From Leucobacter rhizosphaerae (GTDB lineage Bacteria > Actinomycetota > Actinomycetes > Actinomycetales > Microbacteriaceae): 64,000 nucleotides of DNA. Position numbers and translations under genes: made by a program. Under the pieces are notes generated by a model that saw only the letters and a list, made by a program, of their open reading frames with translations, made no database searches and was not told where the DNA came from. The stretch is taken from the NCBI RefSeq assembly GCF_022919175.1, contig NZ_CP095043.1, positions 1,054,001 to 1,118,000 of the forward strand, given 5' to 3'. Positions 9,198 to 18,390 of this stretch are shown here, piece after piece; position 1 is the stretch's first letter; each line of letters starts with the position of its first letter.

Positions 9198-9311
9198 GGG
9201 GGCTCCTCGCTGTCGTCTGAGAGTTCCAATCTAGAGGATTCAGCGGGCGCACCCCGAGACTCCGCGTAACACTCCCCCGGCGGCCCCGCGAGCCGGGCAG
9301 AATGGTCAACT

Positions 9312-10517
9312 ATGGACTGGCAGACGCCCGAGGACTCGTTCCCGACCGATTTCATCACCGATGCGCAGCTGCGGGCGCTGCTCGGTCGCCCCCCGATCTC
9401 GGGCGGCTGGCGCGACGGCGACCCGGTCGGCGAGCGCACGTTCGTCTCACTGGGTCCGCTCACGACGGAGGCCGGCGAGGAGATCCCGAACACCCGCATC
9501 GCCTACGAGTCCTTCGGCGAGCTGAACGAGGCGCGCAACAACGCCATCCTCGTGTTCCACGCGCTCACCGGTGACAGTCACCTCGTGGGCAGTGCGGGAC
9601 CCGGGCACCCGACCGACGGCTGGTGGACGGAGATCGTCGGTCCCGGCAAGCCGCTCGACACGAACCGGTACTGCATCATCGCCCCGAACGTGCTCGGCGG
9701 CTGCCAGGGATCGACGGGTCCGGGATCGCTCGACCCGACGGGCCGCGAGTGGGGTGGCCGCTTCCCCTACTTGACGATCCGGGATCAGGTCGCGGCGACG
9801 GCCAGGTTCGCCGACGAGCTGGGCATCGATCGCTTCCGCGCCGTCATCGGCGGCTCGATGGGTGGGATGCACGCGCTGGAGTGGGCGATCGCGCACCCCC
9901 AGCGAGTCGAGCGGCTCGCGGTCATCGCCGCGCCGCCCGTGACGACCGCGGATCAGATCGGGCTGAATCTCGTGCAGCTCGAGGCGATCCGATCCGACCC
10001 CTTCTACCGCGGCGGCAACTACTACGACGCCCCCGACGGGATCGGCCCCCACCACGGGCTCGCGACGGCCCGCCGGCTCGCGCTGCTCAACTACCGCAGC
10101 AACACCGAACTCGACGAGCGCTTCGGCCGCGCCTGGCAGTCGGCCGTCAGCCCGCTCGGCAAGGGCGGGCGCTTCGCGGTCGAGTCGTACCTGGACTTCC
10201 ACGGCAACAAGTTCACCCGCCGATTCGACGCCAACAGTTACGTCACGCTCGTGCAGGCGATGAATTCGCACGACGTCGGGCGCGGTCGGGGTGGCGTCCG
10301 CGCCGCGCTCTCCACCCTCGATCTCCCCACCCTGGTGCTCGGGATCCCGAGCGACCGGCTGTTCACGCTGGAGGGGCAGGACGAGATCGCGCAGCACACC
10401 CCGGGCAACCTCGACGGCGACCGGGCCACCAGGATCGAGTCCCCGTTCGGGCACGACGCCTTCCTCATCGAGTTCGCCCTGGTCGGCGCCCAGCTCACCC
10501 GGCTGCTCGCCCACTGA
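9312..10517 (+). CDS. metX: Homoserine O-acetyltransferase
   Basis: Transfers an acetyl group from acetyl-CoA to homoserine, giving the substrate of MetY. The 401-residue alpha/beta hydrolase has the nucleophile elbow GGSMGGMHALEW, the acid in IPSDRLFT and the catalytic His in PFGHDAF. ALTGDSH and PNVLGGCQGSTGP are typical MetX motifs. No strong ribosome site precedes the ATG at 9312, so it may be weakly translated or leaderless. Some family members use succinyl-CoA; I cannot distinguish this reliably from the sequence. The 3' end is tandemly duplicated (see 10493-10560). Confidence 0.92.
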   Translation: MDWQTPEDSFPTDFITDAQLRALLGRPPISGGWRDGDPVGERTFVSLGPLTTEAGEEIPNTRIAYESFGELNEARNNAILVFHALTGDSHLVGSAGPGHPTDGWWTEIVGPGKPLDTNRYCIIAPNVLGGCQGSTGPGSLDPTGREWGGRFPYLTIRDQVAATARFADELGIDRFRAVIGGSMGGMHALEWAIAHPQRVERLAVIAAPPVTTADQIGLNLVQLEAIRSDPFYRGGNYYDAPDGIGPHHGLATARRLALLNYRSNTELDERFGRAWQSAVSPLGKGGRFAVESYLDFHGNKFTRRFDANSYVTLVQAMNSHDVGRGRGGVRAALSTLDLPTLVLGIPSDRLFTLEGQDEIAQHTPGNLDGDRATRIESPFGHDAFLIEFALVGAQLTRLLAH

Positions 10518-10560
10518 TCGGCGCGCGCTCACCCGGCTGCCCGCCCACTGGTCGCCGCGC
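10493..10560. repeat. 34-bp tandem duplication of the metX 3' end
   Basis: Bases 10493-10526, which contain the last metX codons and the TGA stop, are repeated with three changes at 10527-10560. In the copy the stop position reads TGG. A third partial echo (GCTCACACC) starts at 10561. The rest of the gap to 10640 shows TGCTCCCAC twice but no gene. Confidence 0.8.
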
Positions 10561-10639
10561 GCTCACACCCTGCTCCCACGTTGCTCCCACTTTGCCCCCG
10601 TAGGCTCTGGACAGGTCCACACGGCAGGGAGTCACCAGG

Positions 10640-11227
10640 GTGTTACGCACGCACGCACCGCGCACGGCGCGCAGGATCGGCGTGTTCGCGACGGTGACGA
10701 TGACCCTCCCGCTCTGCCTCGTCTCCTGCGCGTCCCCGGGGATCTCAGGCCCACCCGCAGCGGAACTGCGCGCCGCCACCGGCTCCGACCTGCTCGACGT
10801 GCAGACGGAGCAGGTGTACCACGTGTCCGAGGTCCAGCTGCTCGCGCCGATCGACACGACGGAACTCGGCGCCGATGTGCAGGATCAGGTCACGCCCTCC
10901 GGGTACATGATCATGCAGGACGGGGTCATCACGGCCGCCGAACTCGGGGTCTCCGTCGCCGGGATCACCGAGGCGACGTTTGTGCTGACCGAACCGACGG
11001 TGCTCCGTCGCGAGGGACGCGACGAGGGCGTCGTCTACGCGACCGGCACGCTCTCCGTGAACGGGCTCGAGCAGCACGGCACGAGCGTCCGCCTGCTGCC
11101 GAGCGTGCTCACCGATCGCGCGGCCGAGTTCGACGTGACGTTCGCGATCCCGGGCAATCTGCTCATGGCGGGCGACCACCCGGGCATCGAGGAGATCTCG
11201 GCCCACGTGGCGCTCACCGCGGAGTAG
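10640..11227 (+). CDS. Putative lipoprotein of unknown function
   Basis: A 195-residue protein starting with GTG after GGCAGGGAG. A basic N-terminus (RTHAPRTARR) and hydrophobic stretch lead to a lipobox-like LVSC with Cys at about residue 30, so it is probably exported and lipid-anchored. The remainder has no motif I recognise; it looks like alternating strands and could be a small beta-rich domain. It stands alone between metX and the convergent CNNM genes. Existence as a gene is well supported; the function is not. Confidence 0.7.
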   Translation: MLRTHAPRTARRIGVFATVTMTLPLCLVSCASPGISGPPAAELRAATGSDLLDVQTEQVYHVSEVQLLAPIDTTELGADVQDQVTPSGYMIMQDGVITAAELGVSVAGITEATFVLTEPTVLRREGRDEGVVYATGTLSVNGLEQHGTSVRLLPSVLTDRAAEFDVTFAIPGNLLMAGDHPGIEEISAHVALTAE

Positions 11228-11233
11228 TCCCCG

Positions 11234-12280
11234 CTAGGAGAAGCGCCGCCGCCGCGTGGCGTCGTGCACCTCGCCGACGAGCTCCTCGATGACGTCCTCC
11301 AGGAAGACGACCCCGAGCTCCTCGCCCGACTTCTCGTAGATGCGCGCCAGGTGGATCCCGCGGGCCTGCAGCCGCGCGAGCACGTCCTCGAGCTCGGTAT
11401 CGGCGTGCATCGACACCATCTCGCGGATCCGCTTCGCCGGGATCGGCTCACCGATCCGGTCCTCCCCCAGCCGCACGAGATCCTTGATGTGCACGTACCC
11501 CTCGAGGTCGCCGGTCGGCCCCGCGATGAGATACCGGGAGAACCCGTGTCGGGCGACCGCGGTCTCGACGTCGAGTGGGGTCGATCCGGCGGGGAGCACG
11601 ACCAGGCGGTCGAGCGGCACCAGGAGGTCGCGCGCCTGCTTCGTCGTGAACTCGAACGCCGCGGTCAGCGCGCCGCTGCGGTCCTCCAGCACCCCCTCGC
11701 GGGTGGAGTGGCTGACGATGCTGGCCACCTCCTCCAGCGTGTAGGTGCTCGTGGTCTCGGACTTGGGCTCGACCTTGAACAGCCGCAGCACGCCGTTCGC
11801 GATGGCGTTGAGCGCCGCGATGACGTGGCGCAGCACGTGCGACACCCACACGAGCGGGGGCGCGAGGAGCAGCACGGCCTGATCCGGCATCGAGAAGGCC
11901 GCGTTCTTCGGCACCATCTCGCCGAACACCACGTGCAGGTACGAGACGCCGAGCAGCGTCAGCACAAACGCCACGATGCTCACGACCTCGGCGGACATGC
12001 CGGTCCAGGCGAGCGGCCCCTCGAGCAGGTGGTGGATCGCGGGCTCGGAGACGTTCAGGATCAGCAGCGAGCACACGGTGATGCCGAGCTGGCTCGTCGC
12101 GAGCATGAGCGTCGCGTGCTCCATCGCGTACAGCGCGGTCTTCGCGCGTTTGGATCCCGCCTCGGCCTTCGGCTCGATCTGCGAGCGCCGCGCCGAGATG
12201 ACGGCGAACTCCGCGCCCACGAAGAACGCGTTGGCGATCAGCAGCAGGACCAGCCAGAGAATGCCCAACCAGTCGCTCAT
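11234..12280 (-). CDS. CNNM/CBS-domain membrane protein, hemolysin-C-like (second of pair)
   Basis: A 348-residue member of the HlyC/CorC/CNNM family. The N-terminal DUF21 domain has about four membrane segments and the signature GEMVPKN; two cytoplasmic CBS motifs follow (about 200-320, including LVPLDRLVVLPAGSTPLDVE). It ends after the CBS pair and lacks the C-terminal CorC/HlyC domain that its partner has. It overlaps the upstream paralogue by 4 nt (ATGA), so the two are translationally coupled and possibly heteromeric. Related proteins are linked to magnesium or cobalt efflux; that role here is an inference. The old name hemolysin is not evidence of toxicity. Confidence 0.87.
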   Translation of the reverse strand: MSDWLGILWLVLLLIANAFFVGAEFAVISARRSQIEPKAEAGSKRAKTALYAMEHATLMLATSQLGITVCSLLILNVSEPAIHHLLEGPLAWTGMSAEVVSIVAFVLTLLGVSYLHVVFGEMVPKNAAFSMPDQAVLLLAPPLVWVSHVLRHVIAALNAIANGVLRLFKVEPKSETTSTYTLEEVASIVSHSTREGVLEDRSGALTAAFEFTTKQARDLLVPLDRLVVLPAGSTPLDVETAVARHGFSRYLIAGPTGDLEGYVHIKDLVRLGEDRIGEPIPAKRIREMVSMHADTELEDVLARLQARGIHLARIYEKSGEELGVVFLEDVIEELVGEVHDATRRRRFS

Positions 12281-13611
12281 GCGCGTCCTCCGTCGTTCGG
12301 CTCCGCGTCGCCCACGACCGGGGGGCTCGTGTAGCGCAGTCGGGCGATCCGCCGCCCGTCCATCCGCTCGACGCGCAGCGTGCCGCCGTCGGGCAGCGTC
12401 GCCTCGGCCCCGACCTCGGGGATGCGGCCGAGCTCGCGCAGCACGTAGCCAGCGACCGTGTCGTACTCGTCGTCCTCGGGCACGACGATCCCCGTCTGCT
12501 CCAGGACCTCGTCGGGCCGCAGGTCGGCGGGGAACGTCATCTCGTCGGCCGTGCCGACGACCCCGGCCGCGGCGCGATCGTGCTCGTCGGCGACCTCGCC
12601 CACGATCTCCTCGACGAGATCCTCGAGGGTGACGATGCCGGCGGTGCCGCCGTACTCGTCGACGACGATGGCGACCTGGAAGCCGGCGTTCCGCAGTTCC
12701 TCCAGGAGCTGGTCGAGCCGCATCGTGTCGGGCACGCGCACCACGTCCTCCGCGAGCGCCGCGACCGGCACTTCCGCCCGCTTCGCGCGCGGCACGGCGA
12801 CCGCCTGCTTCACGTGCACGACGCCGATCACGTCGTCGCGATCCTCGTCGATGACGGGGAACCGCGAGAGCCCCGTGCGCCCCGAAAGCTCGAGTACCGC
12901 CTGAGCCGGTTCGAGTCGCTGCACACTCTCGATCTTCAGTCGGGGCGTCATGACATCGCCCGCAGTGCGCTCGGCGAAGCGGAGCGTACGATCGAGCAGG
13001 GTGGCCGTGTCGGCCTCGAGCAGCCCCGCGCTCGCCGAGTGGCGCACGAGGGAGGACAGCTCCTCCGCCGAGCGGGAGCCGGAGAGCTCCTCCTTCGGCT
13101 CGATGCCGATGCCGCGGAGGATCCCGTTCGCGCTGCCGTTCAGCAGTGCGACCGCGGGCTTGAAGGTCGTCGTGAACGCGGCCTGCGCGGGCATCACGAG
13201 CTTCGCCGTCGCGAGCGGCTTCGAGATCGCGAAGTTCTTCGGCACGAGCTCGCCCACGATCATCGAGAACACGGTCGCCACGATGATGGCGAGCGGGGCG
13301 CTGATCGTGCGCCGGAGCTCCGCGGGCACCCCGATCGCCCCGAGCGGCCCGTCGAGGAAGCCGCTGATGGCGGGTTCGAGGGTGTAGCCCGCAAGCAGGG
13401 TGGTGAGAGTGATGCCGAGCTGGGCGCTCGAGAGATGCGTCGACGTGCGGGAGAGGCCGCGGATGACTCGATCGAGGCCGCCCTCACCCCCGGAGCGCCG
13501 CCGCTCGAGGTCTTGCCGGTCGAGTGCGACGAGCGAGAACTCCGACGCGACGAAGATGCCCGTGCCGACGGTGAGGAGAATGCCGATGCCGAGGAGAGCC
13601 CAGTCGTTCAC
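12277..13611 (-). CDS. CNNM/CBS-domain membrane protein with CorC domain (first of pair)
   Basis: A 444-residue protein with an N-terminal DUF21/CNNM membrane domain (GELVPKNFAISKPLA), a pair of CBS domains (about 205-330, with RFPVIDEDRDDVIGVVHVKQ and VDEYGGTAGIVTLEDLVEE) and a C-terminal CorC_HlyC domain (about 350-430). It is the first gene of a two-gene unit, overlapping its shorter paralogue by 4 nt. It is divergent from kgd. Expected role is a membrane transporter or regulator of divalent metals, based on family knowledge only. Confidence 0.88.
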   Translation of the reverse strand: MNDWALLGIGILLTVGTGIFVASEFSLVALDRQDLERRRSGGEGGLDRVIRGLSRTSTHLSSAQLGITLTTLLAGYTLEPAISGFLDGPLGAIGVPAELRRTISAPLAIIVATVFSMIVGELVPKNFAISKPLATAKLVMPAQAAFTTTFKPAVALLNGSANGILRGIGIEPKEELSGSRSAEELSSLVRHSASAGLLEADTATLLDRTLRFAERTAGDVMTPRLKIESVQRLEPAQAVLELSGRTGLSRFPVIDEDRDDVIGVVHVKQAVAVPRAKRAEVPVAALAEDVVRVPDTMRLDQLLEELRNAGFQVAIVVDEYGGTAGIVTLEDLVEEIVGEVADEHDRAAAGVVGTADEMTFPADLRPDEVLEQTGIVVPEDDEYDTVAGYVLRELGRIPEVGAEATLPDGGTLRVERMDGRRIARLRYTSPPVVGDAEPNDGGRA

Positions 13612-13859
13612 CGGATGCCTCGGACAGAGAGAAGCCGCGCTTCAGCGCGGCCGGTACTCGGGGGGTCTGACGGTCTGCGAGAGTCTACGTCCATAATCAC
13701 GACCACTCTACACAGACCGCGCTGAAGATTCACCCGGTTCGTATTCATGTGCGAGCCGCACGGAGGGCGTAGGCTTGTCTGTGGTGCGGCTATGGTGTCG
13801 GCACCCCCGGGTACCCCCCCTTTTGCCACCCTTCGGCATGACAACGAGAGGAAGTCGCT
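13612..13859. promoter_or_regulatory. Divergent promoter region upstream of kgd and the CNNM pair
   Basis: A 248-bp gap. The tract TCCATAATCACGACCACTC (13691-13709) is A+T-richer and may hold the CNNM promoter. AGAGGAAG at about 13847-13854 is the kgd ribosome site. No operator symmetry stands out. Confidence 0.4.
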
Positions 13860-16800
13860 TTGGCTGAGCGCACGGAGACCACCGGTCAGGATGGTCCCGC
13901 AGGAGATTTCGGTGCAAACGCTTGGCTTGTCGATGAGCTGTGGAAGCAGTATCAGGTCGACAAGAACTCCGTGGATCAATCGTGGTGGCCCGTGCTCGAG
14001 CAGTACGCGAGCTCTCCGGCAGCGGCTGAGGCCCAGTCCGCGCCCCCCGCTGCGACGCCCGCCGCAGCGCCCGCGCCGACCGCCGCTCCGGCCGCGACCA
14101 GTCACCCCGTGACCTCTCCGATCACCACCCCCACGCAGACCGCGCGCACGACGAACGCAGCCCCGCGCACGGCGCCGATCCCGGCCGACGCCCCGCGCGC
14201 GACCCCGTCGTCGAACGCGCCGCTCGCCCCCGCCGAAGAGGACCGCGTCACCCCGCTGCGCGGCATGGCCCGGACGCTCTCCAAGAACATGGATCAGAGC
14301 CTCGCGGTGCCGACGGCCACGAGCGTCCGCACGATCCCCGCGAAGCTCCTCATCGACAACCGCATCGTGATCAACAACCACCTGCGGCGCAGTCGCGGCG
14401 GCAAGGTGTCGTTCACGCATCTCATCGGCTGGGCCCTGATCCAGACGCTCAAGGAGTTCCCCAGCCAGAACGTCGCCTACGCCGAGGTCGACGGCAAGCC
14501 CTCCGTCATCGCCCCGGCGCACGTGGGGCTCGGGATCGCGATCGACGTCCCGAAGCCGGACGGCACCCGCTCGCTGCTCGTGCCGTCGATCAAGCGCGCG
14601 GAGACGCTGGACTTCAACGAGTTCCTGGCCGCGTACGAGGACCTGGTGAAGCGCGGCCGCGACAACAAGCTCGGCGCCGACGACTTCCAGGGCACCACCA
14701 TCTCCCTGACGAACCCCGGCGGCATCGGCACCGTGCACTCGGTGCCCCGCCTCATGCAGGGCCAGGGCAGCATCATCGGCGCGGGCGCCCTCGAGTACCC
14801 GGCCGAGTTCCAGGGCTCCTCCCCCGAGGTCCTCACGAACCTCGGCATCGGCAAGACCATCACGCTGACGAGCACCTACGACCACCGCGTCATTCAGGGT
14901 GCCGGCTCCGGCGAGTTCCTGAAGCTCGTGCACGAGCGCCTCATCGGCGGCCACAGCTTCTACGAGGACATCTTCTCGGCGCTCCGCATCCCCTACAAGC
15001 CTGTCCAGTGGGCGCACGACATCCACGTCGACATCTCCGGCGCCGTCGACAAGTCGGCCCGCGTCCAGGAGCTCATCAACTCCTTCCGGGTCCGCGGCCA
15101 CCTCATGGCCGACACCGACCCGCTCGAGTACCGCCAGCGCACGCACCCCGACCTCGAGATCGAGTCGCACGGCCTGACCTTCTGGGACCTGGACCGCGAG
15201 TTCGTCACCGGTGGCATCGGCGGCAGGCGCAGCATGAAGCTCCGCGACATCCTCGGCGTGCTCCGCGACTCGTACTGCCGCAAGATCGGCATCGAGTACA
15301 TGCACATCCAGGATCCCGTGCAGCGCACCTGGCTGCGCGAGCAGCTCGAGGTGCCGTACACGAAGCCGAGTCACGACGAGCACCTGCGCATCCTCGAGAA
15401 GCTCAACGAGGCCGAGGCCTTCGAGACCTTCCTGCAGACCAAGTACGTCGGGCAGAAGCGCTTCAGCCTCGAGGGCGGCGAGTCGGTGATCCCGCTCCTC
15501 GACGCGATGCTCATCGACGCTGCAGAGGACGGCGTCGACTCGGTCGACATCGGCATGGCCCACCGCGGCCGCCTCAACGTCCTCTCCAACATCGCGGGCA
15601 AGACCTACGGTCAGATCTTCCGCGAGTTCGAGGGCGCGCAGGCGACGAAGGCGGGGTCGGGCGACGTCAAGTACCACCTCGGCACGACGGGCATGTTCAC
15701 GGCACCCAACGGCACCCAGGTGCCGGTCCACCTCGCCGCGAACCCCTCCCACCTGGAGACCGTCGACGGCGTGCTCGAGGGCATCGTCCGCGCGAAGCAG
15801 GACCTGAAGCCGATCGGCTCGTTCACGACCCTCCCCCTCATCATCCACGGCGACGCCGCGATGGCCGGTCAGGGTGTGGTGTACGAGACGATGCAGATGT
15901 CGCAGCTGCGCGGCTACCGCACGGGCGGCACGATCCACGTCATCATCAACAACCAGGTCGGCTTCACCACGCTGCCCACCGACTCCCGCTCGGCGGTCTA
16001 CTCCTCCGACGTGGGCAAGGTCGTGCAGGCCCCGATCTTCCACGTGAACGGCGACGACCCCGAGTCCGTCGTGCGCGTCGCGAAGCTCGCCTACGCATTC
16101 CGCCAGCGGTTCCACGTCGACGTGATCGTCGACCTCATCTGCTACCGCCGACGCGGGCACAACGAGGGCGACGATCCCTCGATGACCCAGCCGCTCATGA
16201 CCGACCTGATCGAGGCGAAGCGCTCGACCCGTCGGCTCTTCACGAGCTCGCTCGTCGGCCGCGGTGACATCACCGAGGAGGAGTACGAGAAGGCGAAGCA
16301 GGACTTCCAGGATCGCCTCGAGCTCGCGTTCCAGGAGACGCACGCCGCGCAGACCGGCGCGATCCCGGTGATCGACCAGAGCGGGATCGGCGAGATCGCC
16401 GAGGCCGGCGGCCCCGGCCCCGCGCCGCTCCAGACGGCCGTCGACGTCACCGTGATCGAGCGCATCGGCGACGCGTTCGCGAACAAGCCCGAGGGCTTCA
16501 CCGTGCACCCGAAGTTGCAGCAGCTGCTCAACAAGCGCTTCACCATGACGCGCGAGGGCGGCATCGACTGGGGCTTCGGCGAGCTGCTCGCCCTCGGCGC
16601 CCTGCTCATGGAGGGCACCGCGGTGCGCTTCGCGGGCCAGGACGCGCGCCGCGGCACCTTCGCGCAGCGCCACGCGGTCTTCCACGACCGGGCGAACGGA
16701 CAGGAGTGGATCCCGCTGCTGAACCTCTCCGAGGAGCAGGCACGGTTCTGGATCTACGACTCGCTGCTCTCCGAGTACGCCGCGCTCGCCTACGAGTACG

Positions 16801-17597
16801 GCTACTCGCTGCAGCGCGAGGACGCCCTCGTGCTGTGGGAGGCGCAGTTCGGCGACTTCGTCAACGGTGCGCAGAGCGTCGTCGATGAGTTCATCTCCTC
16901 CGCCGAGCAGAAGTGGGGCCAGCAGTCCTCCGTCGTGATGCTCCTGCCCCACGGCTACGAGGGTCAGGGTCCCGACCACTCCTCGGCGCGCATCGAGCGG
17001 TTCCTCCAGCTCTGCGCCGAGGACAACATGATCGTCACGCGCCCTTCGACCCCGGCCAACTACTTCCACCTGCTGCGGCGGCAGGCGTACGCCCGCCCCC
17101 GTAAGCCGCTCGTGGTCTTCACCCCGAAGTCGATGCTGCGGCTGCGCGGCGCGACCTCGAGCATCGAGGACTTCACGACCGGCACGTTCCAGCCGGTGAT
17201 CGACGACCCGCAGGTCATCGACGCCAACGCGGTGACGCGCGTCGTCCTGGTGTCGGGCAAGACGTACTACGACCTCCGCGTCGCGCTCGACAAGAATCCG
17301 GATCCGCGCGTGGCCCTGGTCCGCGTCGAGCAGTTCTACCCGATGCCGGTCGCGCAGCTGGGGCGGGTGCTCACGCAGTACCCCGGTGCCGAGCTGGTGT
17401 GGGTGCAGGACGAGCCGGAGAACCAGGGCGCCTGGCCCTTCATCTCCCTGGAGCTGTCGAAGCAGCTGGCGAACGACCGCATCCGCCTGGTCTCCCGCGC
17501 GGCCTCGGCCGCGCCCTCAACCGGATCGGCCAAGGTGCACGCCATGGAGCAGGAGGCGCTCGTCTCCCGGGCGCTGCACTTCGACAGCGACGACTAG
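13860..17597 (+). CDS. kgd: Multifunctional 2-oxoglutarate dehydrogenase E1/E2-like (2-oxoglutarate decarboxylase)
   Basis: A 1245-residue actinobacterial fused enzyme that decarboxylates 2-oxoglutarate with thiamine diphosphate and passes the succinyl unit on in the TCA cycle. In order: a short E1-binding helix (AWLVDELWKQYQVD, about 21-34), an Ala/Pro linker (about 50-135), an E2-type acyltransferase core ending in DHRVIQGAGS at about 341, and a thiamine-dependent dehydrogenase with GMAHRGRLNVLSN, HGDAAMAGQG at about 664 and NNQVGFTT. No lipoyl domain is present, as is usual for this family. The start is a TTG with AGAGGAAG five bases upstream. sucCD, the next TCA step, lies 25 kb away. The FadR-type regulator begins 8 bp downstream. 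Confidence 0.97.
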   Translation: MAERTETTGQDGPAGDFGANAWLVDELWKQYQVDKNSVDQSWWPVLEQYASSPAAAEAQSAPPAATPAAAPAPTAAPAATSHPVTSPITTPTQTARTTNAAPRTAPIPADAPRATPSSNAPLAPAEEDRVTPLRGMARTLSKNMDQSLAVPTATSVRTIPAKLLIDNRIVINNHLRRSRGGKVSFTHLIGWALIQTLKEFPSQNVAYAEVDGKPSVIAPAHVGLGIAIDVPKPDGTRSLLVPSIKRAETLDFNEFLAAYEDLVKRGRDNKLGADDFQGTTISLTNPGGIGTVHSVPRLMQGQGSIIGAGALEYPAEFQGSSPEVLTNLGIGKTITLTSTYDHRVIQGAGSGEFLKLVHERLIGGHSFYEDIFSALRIPYKPVQWAHDIHVDISGAVDKSARVQELINSFRVRGHLMADTDPLEYRQRTHPDLEIESHGLTFWDLDREFVTGGIGGRRSMKLRDILGVLRDSYCRKIGIEYMHIQDPVQRTWLREQLEVPYTKPSHDEHLRILEKLNEAEAFETFLQTKYVGQKRFSLEGGESVIPLLDAMLIDAAEDGVDSVDIGMAHRGRLNVLSNIAGKTYGQIFREFEGAQATKAGSGDVKYHLGTTGMFTAPNGTQVPVHLAANPSHLETVDGVLEGIVRAKQDLKPIGSFTTLPLIIHGDAAMAGQGVVYETMQMSQLRGYRTGGTIHVIINNQVGFTTLPTDSRSAVYSSDVGKVVQAPIFHVNGDDPESVVRVAKLAYAFRQRFHVDVIVDLICYRRRGHNEGDDPSMTQPLMTDLIEAKRSTRRLFTSSLVGRGDITEEEYEKAKQDFQDRLELAFQETHAAQTGAIPVIDQSGIGEIAEAGGPGPAPLQTAVDVTVIERIGDAFANKPEGFTVHPKLQQLLNKRFTMTREGGIDWGFGELLALGALLMEGTAVRFAGQDARRGTFAQRHAVFHDRANGQEWIPLLNLSEEQARFWIYDSLLSEYAALAYEYGYSLQREDALVLWEAQFGDFVNGAQSVVDEFISSAEQKWGQQSSVVMLLPHGYEGQGPDHSSARIERFLQLCAEDNMIVTRPSTPANYFHLLRRQAYARPRKPLVVFTPKSMLRLRGATSSIEDFTTGTFQPVIDDPQVIDANAVTRVVLVSGKTYYDLRVALDKNPDPRVALVRVEQFYPMPVAQLGRVLTQYPGAELVWVQDEPENQGAWPFISLELSKQLANDRIRLVSRAASAAPSTGSAKVHAMEQEALVSRALHFDSDD

Positions 17598-17604
17598 GAC
17601 CCGC

Positions 17605-18390
17605 ATGCACAAGCCGCTCCTGGGGCACCCCGCGGTGCACGGCGACGGGGACGTCACCGGGCAGCAGGTCGGCGGGATCGCGCAGCGCATCGCGTCCGCG
17701 ATCTCCGTCGGCATGCTCACCGTGGGCGAGCGGCTGCCGCCCGAGGCGGAGCTCGCGAGCCAGTTCGGGATCGCGGTCGCGACCCTGCGCAAGGCGCTCG
17801 CGACGCTCCGCGCGCAGGGCATCGTCGAGACCCGGCGCGGCCGCAACGGCGGCACGTTCGTGGTGCAGGCGCCGTTCCCCTCGACCGAGTCGCTCACGTC
17901 GACCCTCCGCAGCACGAGCATCGTGGTGCTGCGCGACATCGCCGACGAGCATTCGGCGGTCTCGGGCATGGCGGCCCGACTCGCGGCCGAGCGCACACCG
18001 CCCGACTTCCGCACCCGCCTCGCGGAGCTCGCGTTCCGCGCTCGAGAAGCGCGCGGCGCCCAGGAGCTCTCGATGGCCGACAGCCGGTTCCACGTCGAGA
18101 TCGCGGTGCTGAGCCACTCCCAGCGCCTCCTCACCGCGGAGCAGGGTCTGCAGGCCGAGCTCGGCCCGTTCCTGTGGTGCGAGGACCTCACGCGCGCCTC
18201 CGGCCAGCTCGCGTTCACGGAACACCTGTCGCTGATCATGGCGATCGAGCAGCAGCGCCCCGATGACGCGCAGCGCATCGCGGTCGATCACGTCAGGGGG
18301 AACATCCGCATGATCATCGAAGCCAAACTGCGGCTCGGCGTCCGCGAGCTCCCGGCCCGCACGGCGCAGCGCACGGAGGCGGTGTCGTGA
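17605..18390 (+). CDS. GntR/FadR-family regulator of the catabolic island (probable)
   Basis: A 261-residue regulator. The winged helix-turn-helix spans about residues 20-85 (RLPPEAELASQFGIAVATLRKALATLRAQGIVETRRG) and is followed by an all-helical FCD-type ligand domain (about 110-240) with SRFHVEIAVLSHSQRLL. The ATG at 17605 begins eight bases after the kgd stop. It overlaps the next gene, a Cache-domain protein, by 4 nt, so the two are coupled. By position it is the only regulator in the 17.6-33.4 kb island and the best candidate to bind the shared ACATTCAC sites; this is not shown by the sequence. The ligand is unknown. Confidence 0.85.
   Translation: MHKPLLGHPAVHGDGDVTGQQVGGIAQRIASAISVGMLTVGERLPPEAELASQFGIAVATLRKALATLRAQGIVETRRGRNGGTFVVQAPFPSTESLTSTLRSTSIVVLRDIADEHSAVSGMAARLAAERTPPDFRTRLAELAFRAREARGAQELSMADSRFHVEIAVLSHSQRLLTAEQGLQAELGPFLWCEDLTRASGQLAFTEHLSLIMAIEQQRPDDAQRIAVDHVRGNIRMIIEAKLRLGVRELPARTAQRTEAVS

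Noticed and set aside
7767..9269. 500-residue plus-strand frame opposite the AlkD-like and CPBP genes
   Set aside because: Low-complexity Arg/His/Asp sequence with no motif, overlapping two genes with clear family signatures on the other strand.
11234..13611. Hemolysin function for the CNNM pair
   Set aside because: The name is historical; the domains are CNNM and CBS and suggest metal homeostasis, not a toxin.
13608..17069. Very long open frames opposite real genes, for example over kgd here and over pcrA at 47420-49885
   Set aside because: They are antisense shadows of GC-rich codons: Arg/Ala/Asp/Val-rich, no domains, no ribosome sites, and fully overlapped by well-supported genes.
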